40,612 bases of DNA from a virus, in IMG/VR virus record IMGVR_UViG_3300007760_000039, positions 1 to 40,612 of that record; one strand, written 5' to 3'. Shown here piece by piece: positions 27,297-35,679 of this stretch. A program made the position numbers and the translations under genes. The first letter of the stretch is position 1. Every line of letters starts with the position of its first letter. Under the pieces are notes generated by a model that did no database searches, was not told the origin of the DNA, and saw only the letters and a program-made list of their open reading frames with translations.

Positions 27297-27746
27297 ATGT
27301 CCGACTACTACGGCACGGAACACACGAAGGCCTTCGCTCTGGGAACGCCTCCGGCACTGCCGGAGAACGTAGAGCCGACCGACATGGGGGGGCGACTCCG
27401 CTATTGCCGGGATACCTATGCGTTCACGGGCGCGGAAACGAACGGGGACAAGATCTACGTCGGAGGCGGGGAACTTCCGAAGGGGGCCAGGATCGTTTAC
27501 AGCCACGTTTATTCGGACGACTACGGCGGTACGGCGACTCTCGAGTATGGCTTCGAGCCGAACGAAGGGGCAGACGTTGTGCTCGCGGCGGCTCTGGATG
27601 GTTCTGGCCAGATCCTGAATTACTCCGCGTTGGGGGCCTTCCCGTCCGATGCTTTGCCGGATACGGGCAGGGTCTACCTGAAGCCGAGTGGGGCGATCGT
27701 GAACGCCGTCAACGTGGTGGTGGCGTTTTTCTACGTTAGCGACTGA
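27297..27746 (+). CDS. Head decoration / BPP-1 Bbp16-like protein
   Basis: 149 aa from the ATG at 27297 (AGAAGGA upstream). Beta-rich: YCRDTYAFTGAETNGDKIYVGGGELPKGARIVYSHVY and a series of Gly/Tyr/Val strands. It lies directly after the coat gene, where BPP-1-like phages encode a capsid-stabilising (cement) protein with jellyroll fold. I recognise the position and style but not a strict motif, so decoration is the best reading. Confidence 0.7.
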   Translation: MSDYYGTEHTKAFALGTPPALPENVEPTDMGGRLRYCRDTYAFTGAETNGDKIYVGGGELPKGARIVYSHVYSDDYGGTATLEYGFEPNEGADVVLAAALDGSGQILNYSALGAFPSDALPDTGRVYLKPSGAIVNAVNVVVAFFYVSD

Positions 27747-27826
27747 CATCGTTCCAATGGGGGGAGGGCGGGGTCGGCTTCTTTCGCCGGTCGGCCTCGC
27801 CCATGCCTCCCTCGGGAGGTTCTCCG

Positions 27827-28483
27827 TTGGCAGTAGATGCATCCTTCCTGCCGATTATCAACCGAGCTCTGTCGCAGCTCGGTCGATCGGTCATTACCAG
27901 CGCACAACTCACAACTCCCGACAACAAGCAGTCGAGGCTTGTGGATCGTGAGTTTACCGCGCACCTCGACGCGCTCGTTGAGGATCATCCGTGGAAGCTG
28001 TTCATCCACAGGACGACCCTCTCTGAGAACGTGGTCGCCCCGGAATGGGGGTTCGAGCATGCGTACGATCTGCCGAACGGCACCGTTCCGGCCAGCTATC
28101 CCTACTGCGTTCGCCTCCTAGAGATCAACGACACGATCGTCTGGGGGTGGAATCTGTACACGGGCTGGACGGTCGGCTCGCACCAGTATCTGCGCTGGCG
28201 GGTCGAAGAGCGGCAGATTCTGATCGATATCGCCGATACGCTCGATATCCGGTACATCGGTCGCCCAGCAGACGCGAGCAATTTCACAGGGCAATTCAGA
28301 GAGATCCTTGCGCTCTACCTGGCGGTGGCTTGGGCAGAGTCCCTGACTGCGGCAGAGGGGCTGTCCGATCGTCTGGAGAGGCGGCTGAACGTGATGCTTC
28401 AGGAAGCGCGAACGATCGACAGCATGAACGATCGTGAAGAGCCCTTTCGGACGACGAGTTGGCTAGCGGAGCGGATCACGTGA
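27827..28483 (+). CDS. Tail tubular protein A (adaptor) homologue
   Basis: 218 aa. The frame opens at an ATG at 27803, but the TTG at 27827 has GGGAGG seven bases upstream and is the better start. The sequence INRALSQLGRSVITSA, SRLVDREFTAHLDALVEDHPW, YPYCVRLLEIND and the C-terminal IGRPADASNFTGQFREILALYLAVAWAESLT match the gp11-type adaptor of T7-like tails, which joins the portal to the nozzle. The stop overlaps the next start (GTGA). Confidence 0.8.
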   Translation: MAVDASFLPIINRALSQLGRSVITSAQLTTPDNKQSRLVDREFTAHLDALVEDHPWKLFIHRTTLSENVVAPEWGFEHAYDLPNGTVPASYPYCVRLLEINDTIVWGWNLYTGWTVGSHQYLRWRVEERQILIDIADTLDIRYIGRPADASNFTGQFREILALYLAVAWAESLTAAEGLSDRLERRLNVMLQEARTIDSMNDREEPFRTTSWLAERIT

Positions 28484-31242
28484 ACGTCAATAAGCCGCAG
28501 AACGCTTTCGTCTTTGGCGAGATCAGTCCGACGATGTATGGGCGGAAGGATCTCGAGCAGTACGCGAGCGGTGTAGCTCGGCTCGAGAATTATCTCGTTC
28601 GACAGCAGGGTGGTCTGTTGCGGCGTACGGGCTCGAGGTTCTGCTTCGAGTCTCCTGCGGGCCATGGCGAGAAGATCAGGATTGTGCCGTTCAATACGAG
28701 CGCGGCGGGGGAGACCGAGAAGCTGCTGCTGGTGTTCGGCGGTGACAGTGTGTGGGCGTACAAGGATTTGGGTACGAGCATTATCCCCCTGGCCGAGCCT
28801 CCGTTTGAGTTGATTGTAACCTCAAATACGGCGTTTACGGACAGAGCGGAGCTGTCAGACGAGAACGCCGTCGGCGCTCCCAACTTCGCTGGCCGGATTG
28901 GCTTGCACGCGAACATCGATGAGTTCGAGCTGCAGACCGGTATGGGTCCGTACACTGTGCGTTCGGCAACCTTTGATGGTGGCGTCGGGTTGTCCGTTGG
29001 TACTTCTTATTGGGTTGTGGTTCAGACGTCTATCGCCGACGGCGATTATTCGTACCTGAATTACGATCTGTCGATGGGGCAGCAGCAGCACCAGAGGCAC
29101 TACCCGGTCTATTTGGGCTTTGCGCGTACGCTCTCTCCGACGGTCGGGTTTCGCGGGTACGAGAATGCGGATCGGGCAATGGGGTTGACGAATCTGTCTG
29201 GGAGAGTCGAGTCCTTGATCTTGGATCCAAGTGACGGTGCGGGTGGTACGCGCGATTGGGTCCACCAAGTGTCCGAGGATCCGCTCGATGAGGCGTATCT
29301 GGCCGCTCTGCGGTATCAGCAAGACGGGGAAGTATTGACGGTCGCCTTGGCAAAGAATCTTTACCAGTTTTACTACACATTCAGCCCGACGGGTGTCAGT
29401 AGGCTGACGATGAGGAAAGTCCCGCTGGGCGCGAATGGGCCAGTCAAGCGCCTGGATGCTGCGACCGATGGGACGGGACTGACTCTGACAGAGGATTCAA
29501 CTCCCAATAGTTTCACGCTGGACAGACCTGGCACTGACTGTCGTATATACGAAGGGTTGGACGAGGAAGCGCAGGCAACACTGGGAAGGATTGCGGATAG
29601 TCCGAAGAAGCGGATGCTCGTCTTGAGGGACAATGCGACGAGCAAGGATTGGTGTCACGTGTACTCGGCAGGAGATTTGCAGGATGGTGGGTCCACCCTT
29701 GGGCCGAATGCTTTCGTGCGGGCATCGATGGCGTCGAAGGCGCTTGAGAACTGGACACCCGGGGGTTCGCTCGATTGCGATGCTTGGGCTTTGGGTAGTG
29801 TCTATGCTTTTGACGATGCGTTGGTTGTGCCGCCTGCGAGCGAGGCACACGGTCCTAGTCCGAAGGCCTTGGCGTTCATTCAGAACAGAATCGTCCTGGC
29901 GGGTGGCTACGATCCGAATCTGGTGTGCTTTAGTGGGACAGATGGGATCGGTGGACCGCGGTTCTTGCCGATCGCCCGGGATGGCTCGTTCTTCACGAGC
30001 GCGAGTTACAAGGCGGGTGCGTTCAATGTGGCGATCAAGGGCTTTGGAGAGGGAGACCGGGAGGTCATGGACCTCTTTGAGCTCGAGGATGATCTCTTTG
30101 TAGTGACTCGGACTCGTGTGTACCGGCTGTGGGCCTATGCGCCGGAAGAAGGTTTGCATATTGCGAATCGAGCGGTGCGGCCCGTGAATTCGTTTGGTGG
30201 TAGCAACGTCCAGAGCGCAAAGATGGAGGATGCGGCGGTCTACGTGAGCGGCAACGGGCGGAGGTTGTATCGCGTGAGGCTGGGTGGTGAGGAAGAGGGG
30301 TACACGACAGAGGACCTGACGCTATACGCCGATCATGTGTTGGGCGAAGGCGTGAAGGTGATGGCACACCAGCCGGATCCAGTGCCGCTGCTTTGGGTGG
30401 TGAAGGAGCCTGGGGCCGACGGCGTGTCGGAACTGGTGAGCTTCACGGTGAATCGGCAGCAATTGGTACAGGGCGTTGCGAGGCACCGTATCGGGGGCGG
30501 CGGGGGCACGCACACTCCAAGCGATATCTGCGTGGCCCGCAGCGGCGCAGATAATGAGTGGAATGCGTTCATCGTCATGGAGCGCAGGATCAACGGCCAG
30601 GACAGGGTTTATATCGAGGCGCTCGAGCAGACGTTCAAGGTGGATCGCACGATCGACTCGGATTGTTACTTGGATTGTTGGGCGTCGTATGTCGATACGG
30701 TCCTTTATGCCAACGTGCCTGCCAATACGTTCGATTACCTGGAGGGCGAAACCGTCGGCGTATTCGGCCAGGGCAAGTACCTCGGCACGAAGACGATCGT
30801 GAATGGCCAGTTCGATTCGGACCTGAGCGAGAACATTGTGCCTCCTAGCCTGGGTGGGACGGGGAAAGTGTCGGTTGGGTTCTTGTACAAGTCCCGCGTG
30901 GATACGTTGCCGCAGGAGCTGAGCTTGCAGGGGGGGGGCGCGACGGATCAGGAGTTGCGAGCGCCGAAGGTGGCGATGCTGAGTCTGTACAAGAGTTACG
31001 GGGGCGCTGTGGGAGCTCTGGACGAGGTGGGCAATCAGGTGAACTTGGACCGTATCGAGTTTCCCGAAGGGTCTGTACTGGCAGCCAAGCAGCTATTCAC
31101 GGGTAGCCGCCATGTCGAGATCGATGGGGATACCAATCGCGAGGGGCGGTTGTCGATCGAGATCGAGGAGCCGTATCCGTCGGATATCAATCAGCTGGTC
31201 TATCGGAACGACTACAGCTTGCGTGGTGGGACGAACGAGTGA
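28480..31242 (+). CDS. Tail nozzle-type protein (tail tubular protein B-like)
   Basis: 920 aa from a GTG at 28480 that overlaps the adaptor stop (GTGA), with GCGGAG upstream; a TTG at 28459 is less likely. The N-terminus KPQNAFVFGEISPTMYGRKD, YASGVARLENYLVRQQGGLLRRTGSRF is the signature of the large tail protein that follows the adaptor in many podoviruses (family form: FTxGELSPxLxGRxDxxxYxxGxxxLxNxxVxxxGGxxRRPGTxF). The long remainder is beta-rich, as expected for a propeller/nozzle. It forms the tube under the portal. Confidence 0.85.
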   Translation: MNVNKPQNAFVFGEISPTMYGRKDLEQYASGVARLENYLVRQQGGLLRRTGSRFCFESPAGHGEKIRIVPFNTSAAGETEKLLLVFGGDSVWAYKDLGTSIIPLAEPPFELIVTSNTAFTDRAELSDENAVGAPNFAGRIGLHANIDEFELQTGMGPYTVRSATFDGGVGLSVGTSYWVVVQTSIADGDYSYLNYDLSMGQQQHQRHYPVYLGFARTLSPTVGFRGYENADRAMGLTNLSGRVESLILDPSDGAGGTRDWVHQVSEDPLDEAYLAALRYQQDGEVLTVALAKNLYQFYYTFSPTGVSRLTMRKVPLGANGPVKRLDAATDGTGLTLTEDSTPNSFTLDRPGTDCRIYEGLDEEAQATLGRIADSPKKRMLVLRDNATSKDWCHVYSAGDLQDGGSTLGPNAFVRASMASKALENWTPGGSLDCDAWALGSVYAFDDALVVPPASEAHGPSPKALAFIQNRIVLAGGYDPNLVCFSGTDGIGGPRFLPIARDGSFFTSASYKAGAFNVAIKGFGEGDREVMDLFELEDDLFVVTRTRVYRLWAYAPEEGLHIANRAVRPVNSFGGSNVQSAKMEDAAVYVSGNGRRLYRVRLGGEEEGYTTEDLTLYADHVLGEGVKVMAHQPDPVPLLWVVKEPGADGVSELVSFTVNRQQLVQGVARHRIGGGGGTHTPSDICVARSGADNEWNAFIVMERRINGQDRVYIEALEQTFKVDRTIDSDCYLDCWASYVDTVLYANVPANTFDYLEGETVGVFGQGKYLGTKTIVNGQFDSDLSENIVPPSLGGTGKVSVGFLYKSRVDTLPQELSLQGGGATDQELRAPKVAMLSLYKSYGGAVGALDEVGNQVNLDRIEFPEGSVLAAKQLFTGSRHVEIDGDTNREGRLSIEIEEPYPSDINQLVYRNDYSLRGGTNE

Positions 31243-31661
31243 GCGTTTACATACGCGACGGAAGGCGTGAGGACTTGGAGACGATCCTTCCGAGAACCCC
31301 CGAAACTCATGGGACAACGAGTACGATCGGGAGCTTCGAGTTTTCGGCGAGTTTCGTGAAGGACGAGGCGCCGATTGGCATTGCGGGAGTGAATCGTATT
31401 TGGGACGGAGTGGGGGAGGCGTGGAGCTATTTCTCGGCCGAGATGGTAGCTGAATATCCGTTGTCTCTGACGAAGGCTGGGTGTTACATGCTGGACTCTT
31501 GGATGGATGAAGCGCCTTTCCGAATTCTGTTCGCGCTGACCCCTGACACGAGGTCATATGTGGGGTGGCTAGAACTGCTCGGCTTCAAGAAGCAGTACGT
31601 GATCAAGGAGTTCGGCCCGGGCAGCAACGAGGATTTTGCCTGGATGGAGAGGAGGATCTGA
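31239..31661 (+). CDS. T7 gp13-like / GNAT-fold virion protein
   Basis: 140 aa from a GTG at 31239 overlapping the nozzle stop (GTGA). RDGRREDLETILPR, then SASFVKDEAPIGIAGVNRIWDGVGEAWSYF and LELLGFKKQYVIKEFG look like a degenerate GNAT acetyltransferase fold, as in the phage gp13-type family. In T7 gp13 is an internal virion protein. Overlap TGATG couples it to the next gene. Confidence 0.7.
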   Translation: MSVYIRDGRREDLETILPRTPETHGTTSTIGSFEFSASFVKDEAPIGIAGVNRIWDGVGEAWSYFSAEMVAEYPLSLTKAGCYMLDSWMDEAPFRILFALTPDTRSYVGWLELLGFKKQYVIKEFGPGSNEDFAWMERRI

Positions 31662-32272
31662 TGCCCCCGGCGGTAGTCGCAGGAGCGGCGGTAGGCAGTC
31701 TGGCTTTGTCAGGTGCGCAGGCTGGCTTGAATGCTTCGGCTAATGAGGAGCAGTCAAGACTGACGGAGCAGGGTCAACTGGAGAAAGCTGCGTATATCAT
31801 GCGGGCCGAGCAGTTGGACATAGAAGACCAGTTGGAGCAGCTGACAAGTCTGACGAGCGATCAGAGTGTGGCACTTGGTGCGGCTGGGTTCGATCAGGAT
31901 TTCGGAAGGGGAGCGCTCAGAACGGAATCCGTAGGGCAGACGCGAAAGAACATCGCGCGGCTACGCATGAATACAGACCAGGCAATGATTTCGTTGGGGC
32001 TGAGTCCCGGGGCGTTCGAGCATAGGGTGGCGTCGGTAATAGCGTCGCATCACCTAGCCCAGCTTCCCGACGGGCATCCGTATTGGAACCAGATTGGCAT
32101 CGACGTAGTGGGTAGCAACCCGTCGTCGAATTATGAGTGGGCAAACGACGCAACGAATGTGGCGTTGATGCAGGCTATTGGGACGAGTGGGTTGGAGATG
32201 GAGGCTTACTCGGGGACGGATTGGATGGCAGGAAAAGGAAGTCTGCAGGTGCGGCATAGGGGACTGGGATGA
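31661..32272 (+). CDS. Internal virion protein (T7 gp14-like)
   Basis: 203 aa from the ATG at 31661, overlapping the previous stop. An N-terminal hydrophobic/Ala-rich segment (VVAGAAVGSLALSGAQAG) precedes a helical, Gln/Glu-rich body (EEQSRLTEQGQLEKAAYIMRAEQLDIEDQ). Position between gp13- and gp15-like genes, size near T7 gp14 (196 aa), and layout support an ejection protein that forms the outer-membrane channel. The C-terminus is Gly-rich and ends HRGLG. Confidence 0.7.
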   Translation: MPPAVVAGAAVGSLALSGAQAGLNASANEEQSRLTEQGQLEKAAYIMRAEQLDIEDQLEQLTSLTSDQSVALGAAGFDQDFGRGALRTESVGQTRKNIARLRMNTDQAMISLGLSPGAFEHRVASVIASHHLAQLPDGHPYWNQIGIDVVGSNPSSNYEWANDATNVALMQAIGTSGLEMEAYSGTDWMAGKGSLQVRHRGLG

Positions 32273-35013
32273 GTAATGGGAATGTCCCTGGGGCGCGAAA
32301 GCTGGGCCTGATCCCGATACAGACCTCGCGGGGAACTGGGGCGAGCTTGCGGACTGAGAAGTCGCGTAGGGACCAGGCGAATATGAACATCGCCTTTGGC
32401 CTCGCTCAGCAAACGCTTTCGACTGCGGTACAAGTCGGCAAGGGTATCTACGACTATAAGGAGAGTCAGGCAGCTATCGAGGCGAAGAACGAGTCTGTAG
32501 AGAAGCAGGAACAGGTAGAGCAGGCGGTCAGGAACGGTGAGTACGGGGATCTGTCTACCGACGAGGGGCTGGAGAAGGCGCAGGCTGAAGTCGCGGAGTT
32601 GTACAGCCAAGACAACTTCTCGAGTATGGACTTTTTCGGTATTCCGTCTGCTCGGGTAGAGCAGATTCGTAAGACCGGCCTTGCGACTGCGGAGTTCTAT
32701 TTAAGAGATGCGAGCAATCAGGCGAGAGTGCAACGCACGCTGGCAGCGGCAGACAAGCGCGCGAATCAGATGGCAGCTGATTTGGTAGACGCGGGCGATG
32801 TAAAGTCGCTGGAGAGCAATATTGCCCTATTGAACTATTCAGGAGGTGAGGACGGGGATGAGGCGTTAAATCCCTACCCAGAGTCGATGCCGGAGCCGCG
32901 GCGACGGTGGGCTGCTCGAGCGGCTGCTGGTTTCGTGGATGCGACGATCCAAGGGAGAATTCTTGATAAGGACTTCAAGGGAGCGAGAGATGTCGTTGCG
33001 AGCAAAGTGGCTAGGGATCACCTGCGTGGCGGTGCGGTCGCGCAGTGGGAGATGCGCGTAGAGGTAGCGGAGAGAGAGTGGAAGGAGGAGCAGCGGCAGG
33101 AGGCCCGGCGGGCGAGTGAGGCATTGTATGACGTGTTGGCGCTGCGGATAAAGAGGGAGGTGGGGTTGGGGGAGGCTCCCCCTCTTTTAGAGTCCCCCAT
33201 GTCAGTCGGGTATATCGATTCGTTGGTTCGAGATGGTCGCCTGCAGGGGGATCATGCGATGAAGCTCTCGGACTCTCTGTCTAAGATCTTGAGTAGGCAG
33301 CTAAGAGAACAGGCGGAGTTGGCGGCGGGAGAGCAGTTGCTGGATGGGGGTAGGTTTCCGCAGGGTCGGGAAACGCAGGAGCGCTATGAAGAGGCGCTAG
33401 CGCGGCGGCTAGAACAGGCTCCGATGCCGCATGAAAAGGACGCGATTCTTGTAGATGCGGTGAGGAAGAGCGGGTACTTGAGCGAATCGCTGAAGGGTGT
33501 TTTGAAGGGGGTTTATGCGACTGAACCGCCTGCGGTCACTCGGGCAGGAGAGCTTTATCGGGCGCTGAAGCAGGGCGCTGGGCATATGCTGGCGCAGCTG
33601 CCGGACGATCTGGTCGCGGAGCTCGAGCGTGTCGAATTTGCTGGGTCCGGTGGCGGGTTGGACATGCAGATGTTGGACAAACTGCGCGGCTCGAGATTGT
33701 CGGTGCGGGACGCGAAGGAGTTGGTAAGCCAGCGGGTAGAGGCGGGTGATGTCGATGTTGAGGAGGATATCATTGCGGCGACGGAGTTGGGGTTCTTCGG
33801 GAGTCTGGGTGCGTGGGGAGATGCTGCGAGCGCGTGGGTTGGGGATGTCACTGGGAATCGGTTTGGCTCGACGAGCGATGAGCCATCCGATAGGACGCGA
33901 TTCCAGGCTGGGTTGAGTTCTGGGAGTTTCTTGGGGGTTCCGAAGGAGCAGGCTCCTGTTCCTATGGCGGCGAAGGAGGACTATTTGCGGTTTCTCGCGA
34001 TGGCCACTTCTCGGCACCCGGATAGTGAGGGGCTTGCGAGGGAGCAGGCTAAGACTCTGTTTGCTCGGAATTGGACGTGGGAAATTCGGGGGCAAAGGTT
34101 GCATCTGGTGCAGCATGCGCCGGAGTTGAGCCTGGTGCGTGAGTTTGGGCTTTCGCCGGAAGGTTCACGGCAGGTGATGCGTGAATTGGCGCGCAATGTG
34201 GCGAGGGAACAGTTGGAAGTTTTGCGTGCGGTTGGGGATATCGAGGCGGAGGACGTGGAGCGGCTGGCTGCGAATTCGTGGCTGGAGCGGAATCAGTTGG
34301 TGCCGGGCGAGTTTATCTTGATGCACGGGGACATGTTGGATCGGAATATGTTGTCCGACATCTTGAACTTCTCTTTGACGCAAACGGATGCCGAGCATGA
34401 CGTGTGGGACGATCTGGAGCATTCGATGCTGCGCTTTCCGCGACTGCTTGGCCGGTGGATCCAGGGCTCCGACGTGTCGCTTTCGTACGATGGCCCGATA
34501 TACAAAAACGGTGAGCCGATCGTGTTCCGGTTGACTCGCGAGGCAGTGCAGGCTCAGGACGCCTATAGGAATAGTATGAGGCGAATGCAGGATAGGCAGG
34601 AAGCGGAGAGGCGTGAGAAGGCGCGCTGGTTGTATGAGCAGGATCCCGAGAGTGAGTTCAGTCAAAGACACTTCGGAGAGGCGTTCCAGGCGGAGGGAGG
34701 TAATACGTTGTGGCATTCGGGTCCTGAGAGCTTCATAGCGGGAAGTGTGGCGCGGGCGTTGGGGGGCAAGGTGTTGCGTACGAAGGGTTTGACGGACAAG
34801 GATATCATCGAGGGTCGGTCTGAACTGCTGGATGAGGGCGGGCTGCATCAGGTGGAGGTTGCGAGGCGGAAGGCGGCTTGGGCTGCTGCGCAGGCCCAAA
34901 GGGGCGAGCCGGTGGGTGGTCGGGCGTATCGGCGAGATGATTTGCTTAATCGGCTGGGGGAACGGGCTCGGCGCGAGGAGGGAGGCGAGAGTCAGGAGGA
35001 GCCTTGGTGGTGA
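32269..35013 (+). CDS. Internal virion / ejection protein (T7 gp15-like)
   Basis: 914 aa from the ATG at 32269 (ATGA overlap). Long, helical and charged with many A/E/R/Q residues; the N-terminal part (NMNIAFGLAQQTLSTAVQVG, IYDYKESQAAIEAKNESVEKQEQVEQAV) precedes a mainly alpha body. Size and position fit T7 gp15, which forms the periplasmic tunnel during DNA ejection. Local motifs are not strong enough for family assignment beyond order, size and composition. Confidence 0.75.
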   Translation: MSNGNVPGARKLGLIPIQTSRGTGASLRTEKSRRDQANMNIAFGLAQQTLSTAVQVGKGIYDYKESQAAIEAKNESVEKQEQVEQAVRNGEYGDLSTDEGLEKAQAEVAELYSQDNFSSMDFFGIPSARVEQIRKTGLATAEFYLRDASNQARVQRTLAAADKRANQMAADLVDAGDVKSLESNIALLNYSGGEDGDEALNPYPESMPEPRRRWAARAAAGFVDATIQGRILDKDFKGARDVVASKVARDHLRGGAVAQWEMRVEVAEREWKEEQRQEARRASEALYDVLALRIKREVGLGEAPPLLESPMSVGYIDSLVRDGRLQGDHAMKLSDSLSKILSRQLREQAELAAGEQLLDGGRFPQGRETQERYEEALARRLEQAPMPHEKDAILVDAVRKSGYLSESLKGVLKGVYATEPPAVTRAGELYRALKQGAGHMLAQLPDDLVAELERVEFAGSGGGLDMQMLDKLRGSRLSVRDAKELVSQRVEAGDVDVEEDIIAATELGFFGSLGAWGDAASAWVGDVTGNRFGSTSDEPSDRTRFQAGLSSGSFLGVPKEQAPVPMAAKEDYLRFLAMATSRHPDSEGLAREQAKTLFARNWTWEIRGQRLHLVQHAPELSLVREFGLSPEGSRQVMRELARNVAREQLEVLRAVGDIEAEDVERLAANSWLERNQLVPGEFILMHGDMLDRNMLSDILNFSLTQTDAEHDVWDDLEHSMLRFPRLLGRWIQGSDVSLSYDGPIYKNGEPIVFRLTREAVQAQDAYRNSMRRMQDRQEAERREKARWLYEQDPESEFSQRHFGEAFQAEGGNTLWHSGPESFIAGSVARALGGKVLRTKGLTDKDIIEGRSELLDEGGLHQVEVARRKAAWAAAQAQRGEPVGGRAYRRDDLLNRLGERARREEGGESQEEPWW

Positions 35014-35067
35014 GACGAAGCGCAACGGCGTTCTCGCGACGAAGCATGGCTGTGGGAGTGACGCGCG

Positions 35068-35679
35068 ATGGGAGATGAAAGGTCTCTGTATGAGGCTTTG
35101 TCGGAGCGCGGTGTCGCGGCGGGGCCTGGTCCCTCGCTCGAGGAGAGGGCGGGATTGGTTGGCAAGATTGCACAATTCGTTCATGGCCAGGAAGGGTTCC
35201 GTGGGATGCCATACGACGATGCAACAGGCAAGTCTGTTGAGCCTGGGGCGGCAGTGAAGGGAAAGGTGACTGTCGGATGGGGAACGGTGCTGGAGGCTGA
35301 GGCGTTCGAGGCGGGTTGGAATGCTGGGGAGTTCCCGTGGAGTGAGGATCAGGCAAATAAGGCGTACGAGTCTTTTTACCGCGAGCATATGCTGCCGGGT
35401 TTGCGGCGGCTGGAGCGAGTGTACGGCGCGTTGACGGACGAGCAGTATGTAGCGGCTGCGTCTTTCATCTATAACGCTGGCCCGACGGCTTTCAGGAAGA
35501 ACATCCTGAAGCCGTTGGAGGAAAGGGACCTGGAGACGGCGGTACACAACTGGAGTTCGTTTGTGAAGCGGAACGTGCCTCAGCCGGATGGAACTGTACG
35601 TAAGGAGGTCAGCCCGGGGTTGGTACAGCGCCGCGAGGAGGAGATTGCGCTGTTTCTGAGTGGTTTTGCCGATGAGTGA
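35068..35679 (+). CDS. GH24 lysozyme inside the ejection-protein block
   Basis: 203 aa from the ATG at 35068, with GGGAG eight bases upstream. T4-type catalytic triad: E42 in HGQEGFRG, D50/D51 in PYDDATG and T68 in VTVGWGTV, with an insertion of about 15 residues between D and T relative to T4. YVAAASFIYNAGPTAFRKN and the terminal LVQRREEEIALFL are standard GH24 blocks. No signal peptide or anchor. Because T7 places its cell-wall hydrolase on gp16, and this gene is between gp15-like and gp16-like genes, a virion-borne enzyme that opens peptidoglycan during entry is more likely than a lysis enzyme. Confidence 0.85.
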   Translation: MGDERSLYEALSERGVAAGPGPSLEERAGLVGKIAQFVHGQEGFRGMPYDDATGKSVEPGAAVKGKVTVGWGTVLEAEAFEAGWNAGEFPWSEDQANKAYESFYREHMLPGLRRLERVYGALTDEQYVAAASFIYNAGPTAFRKNILKPLEERDLETAVHNWSSFVKRNVPQPDGTVRKEVSPGLVQRREEEIALFLSGFADE

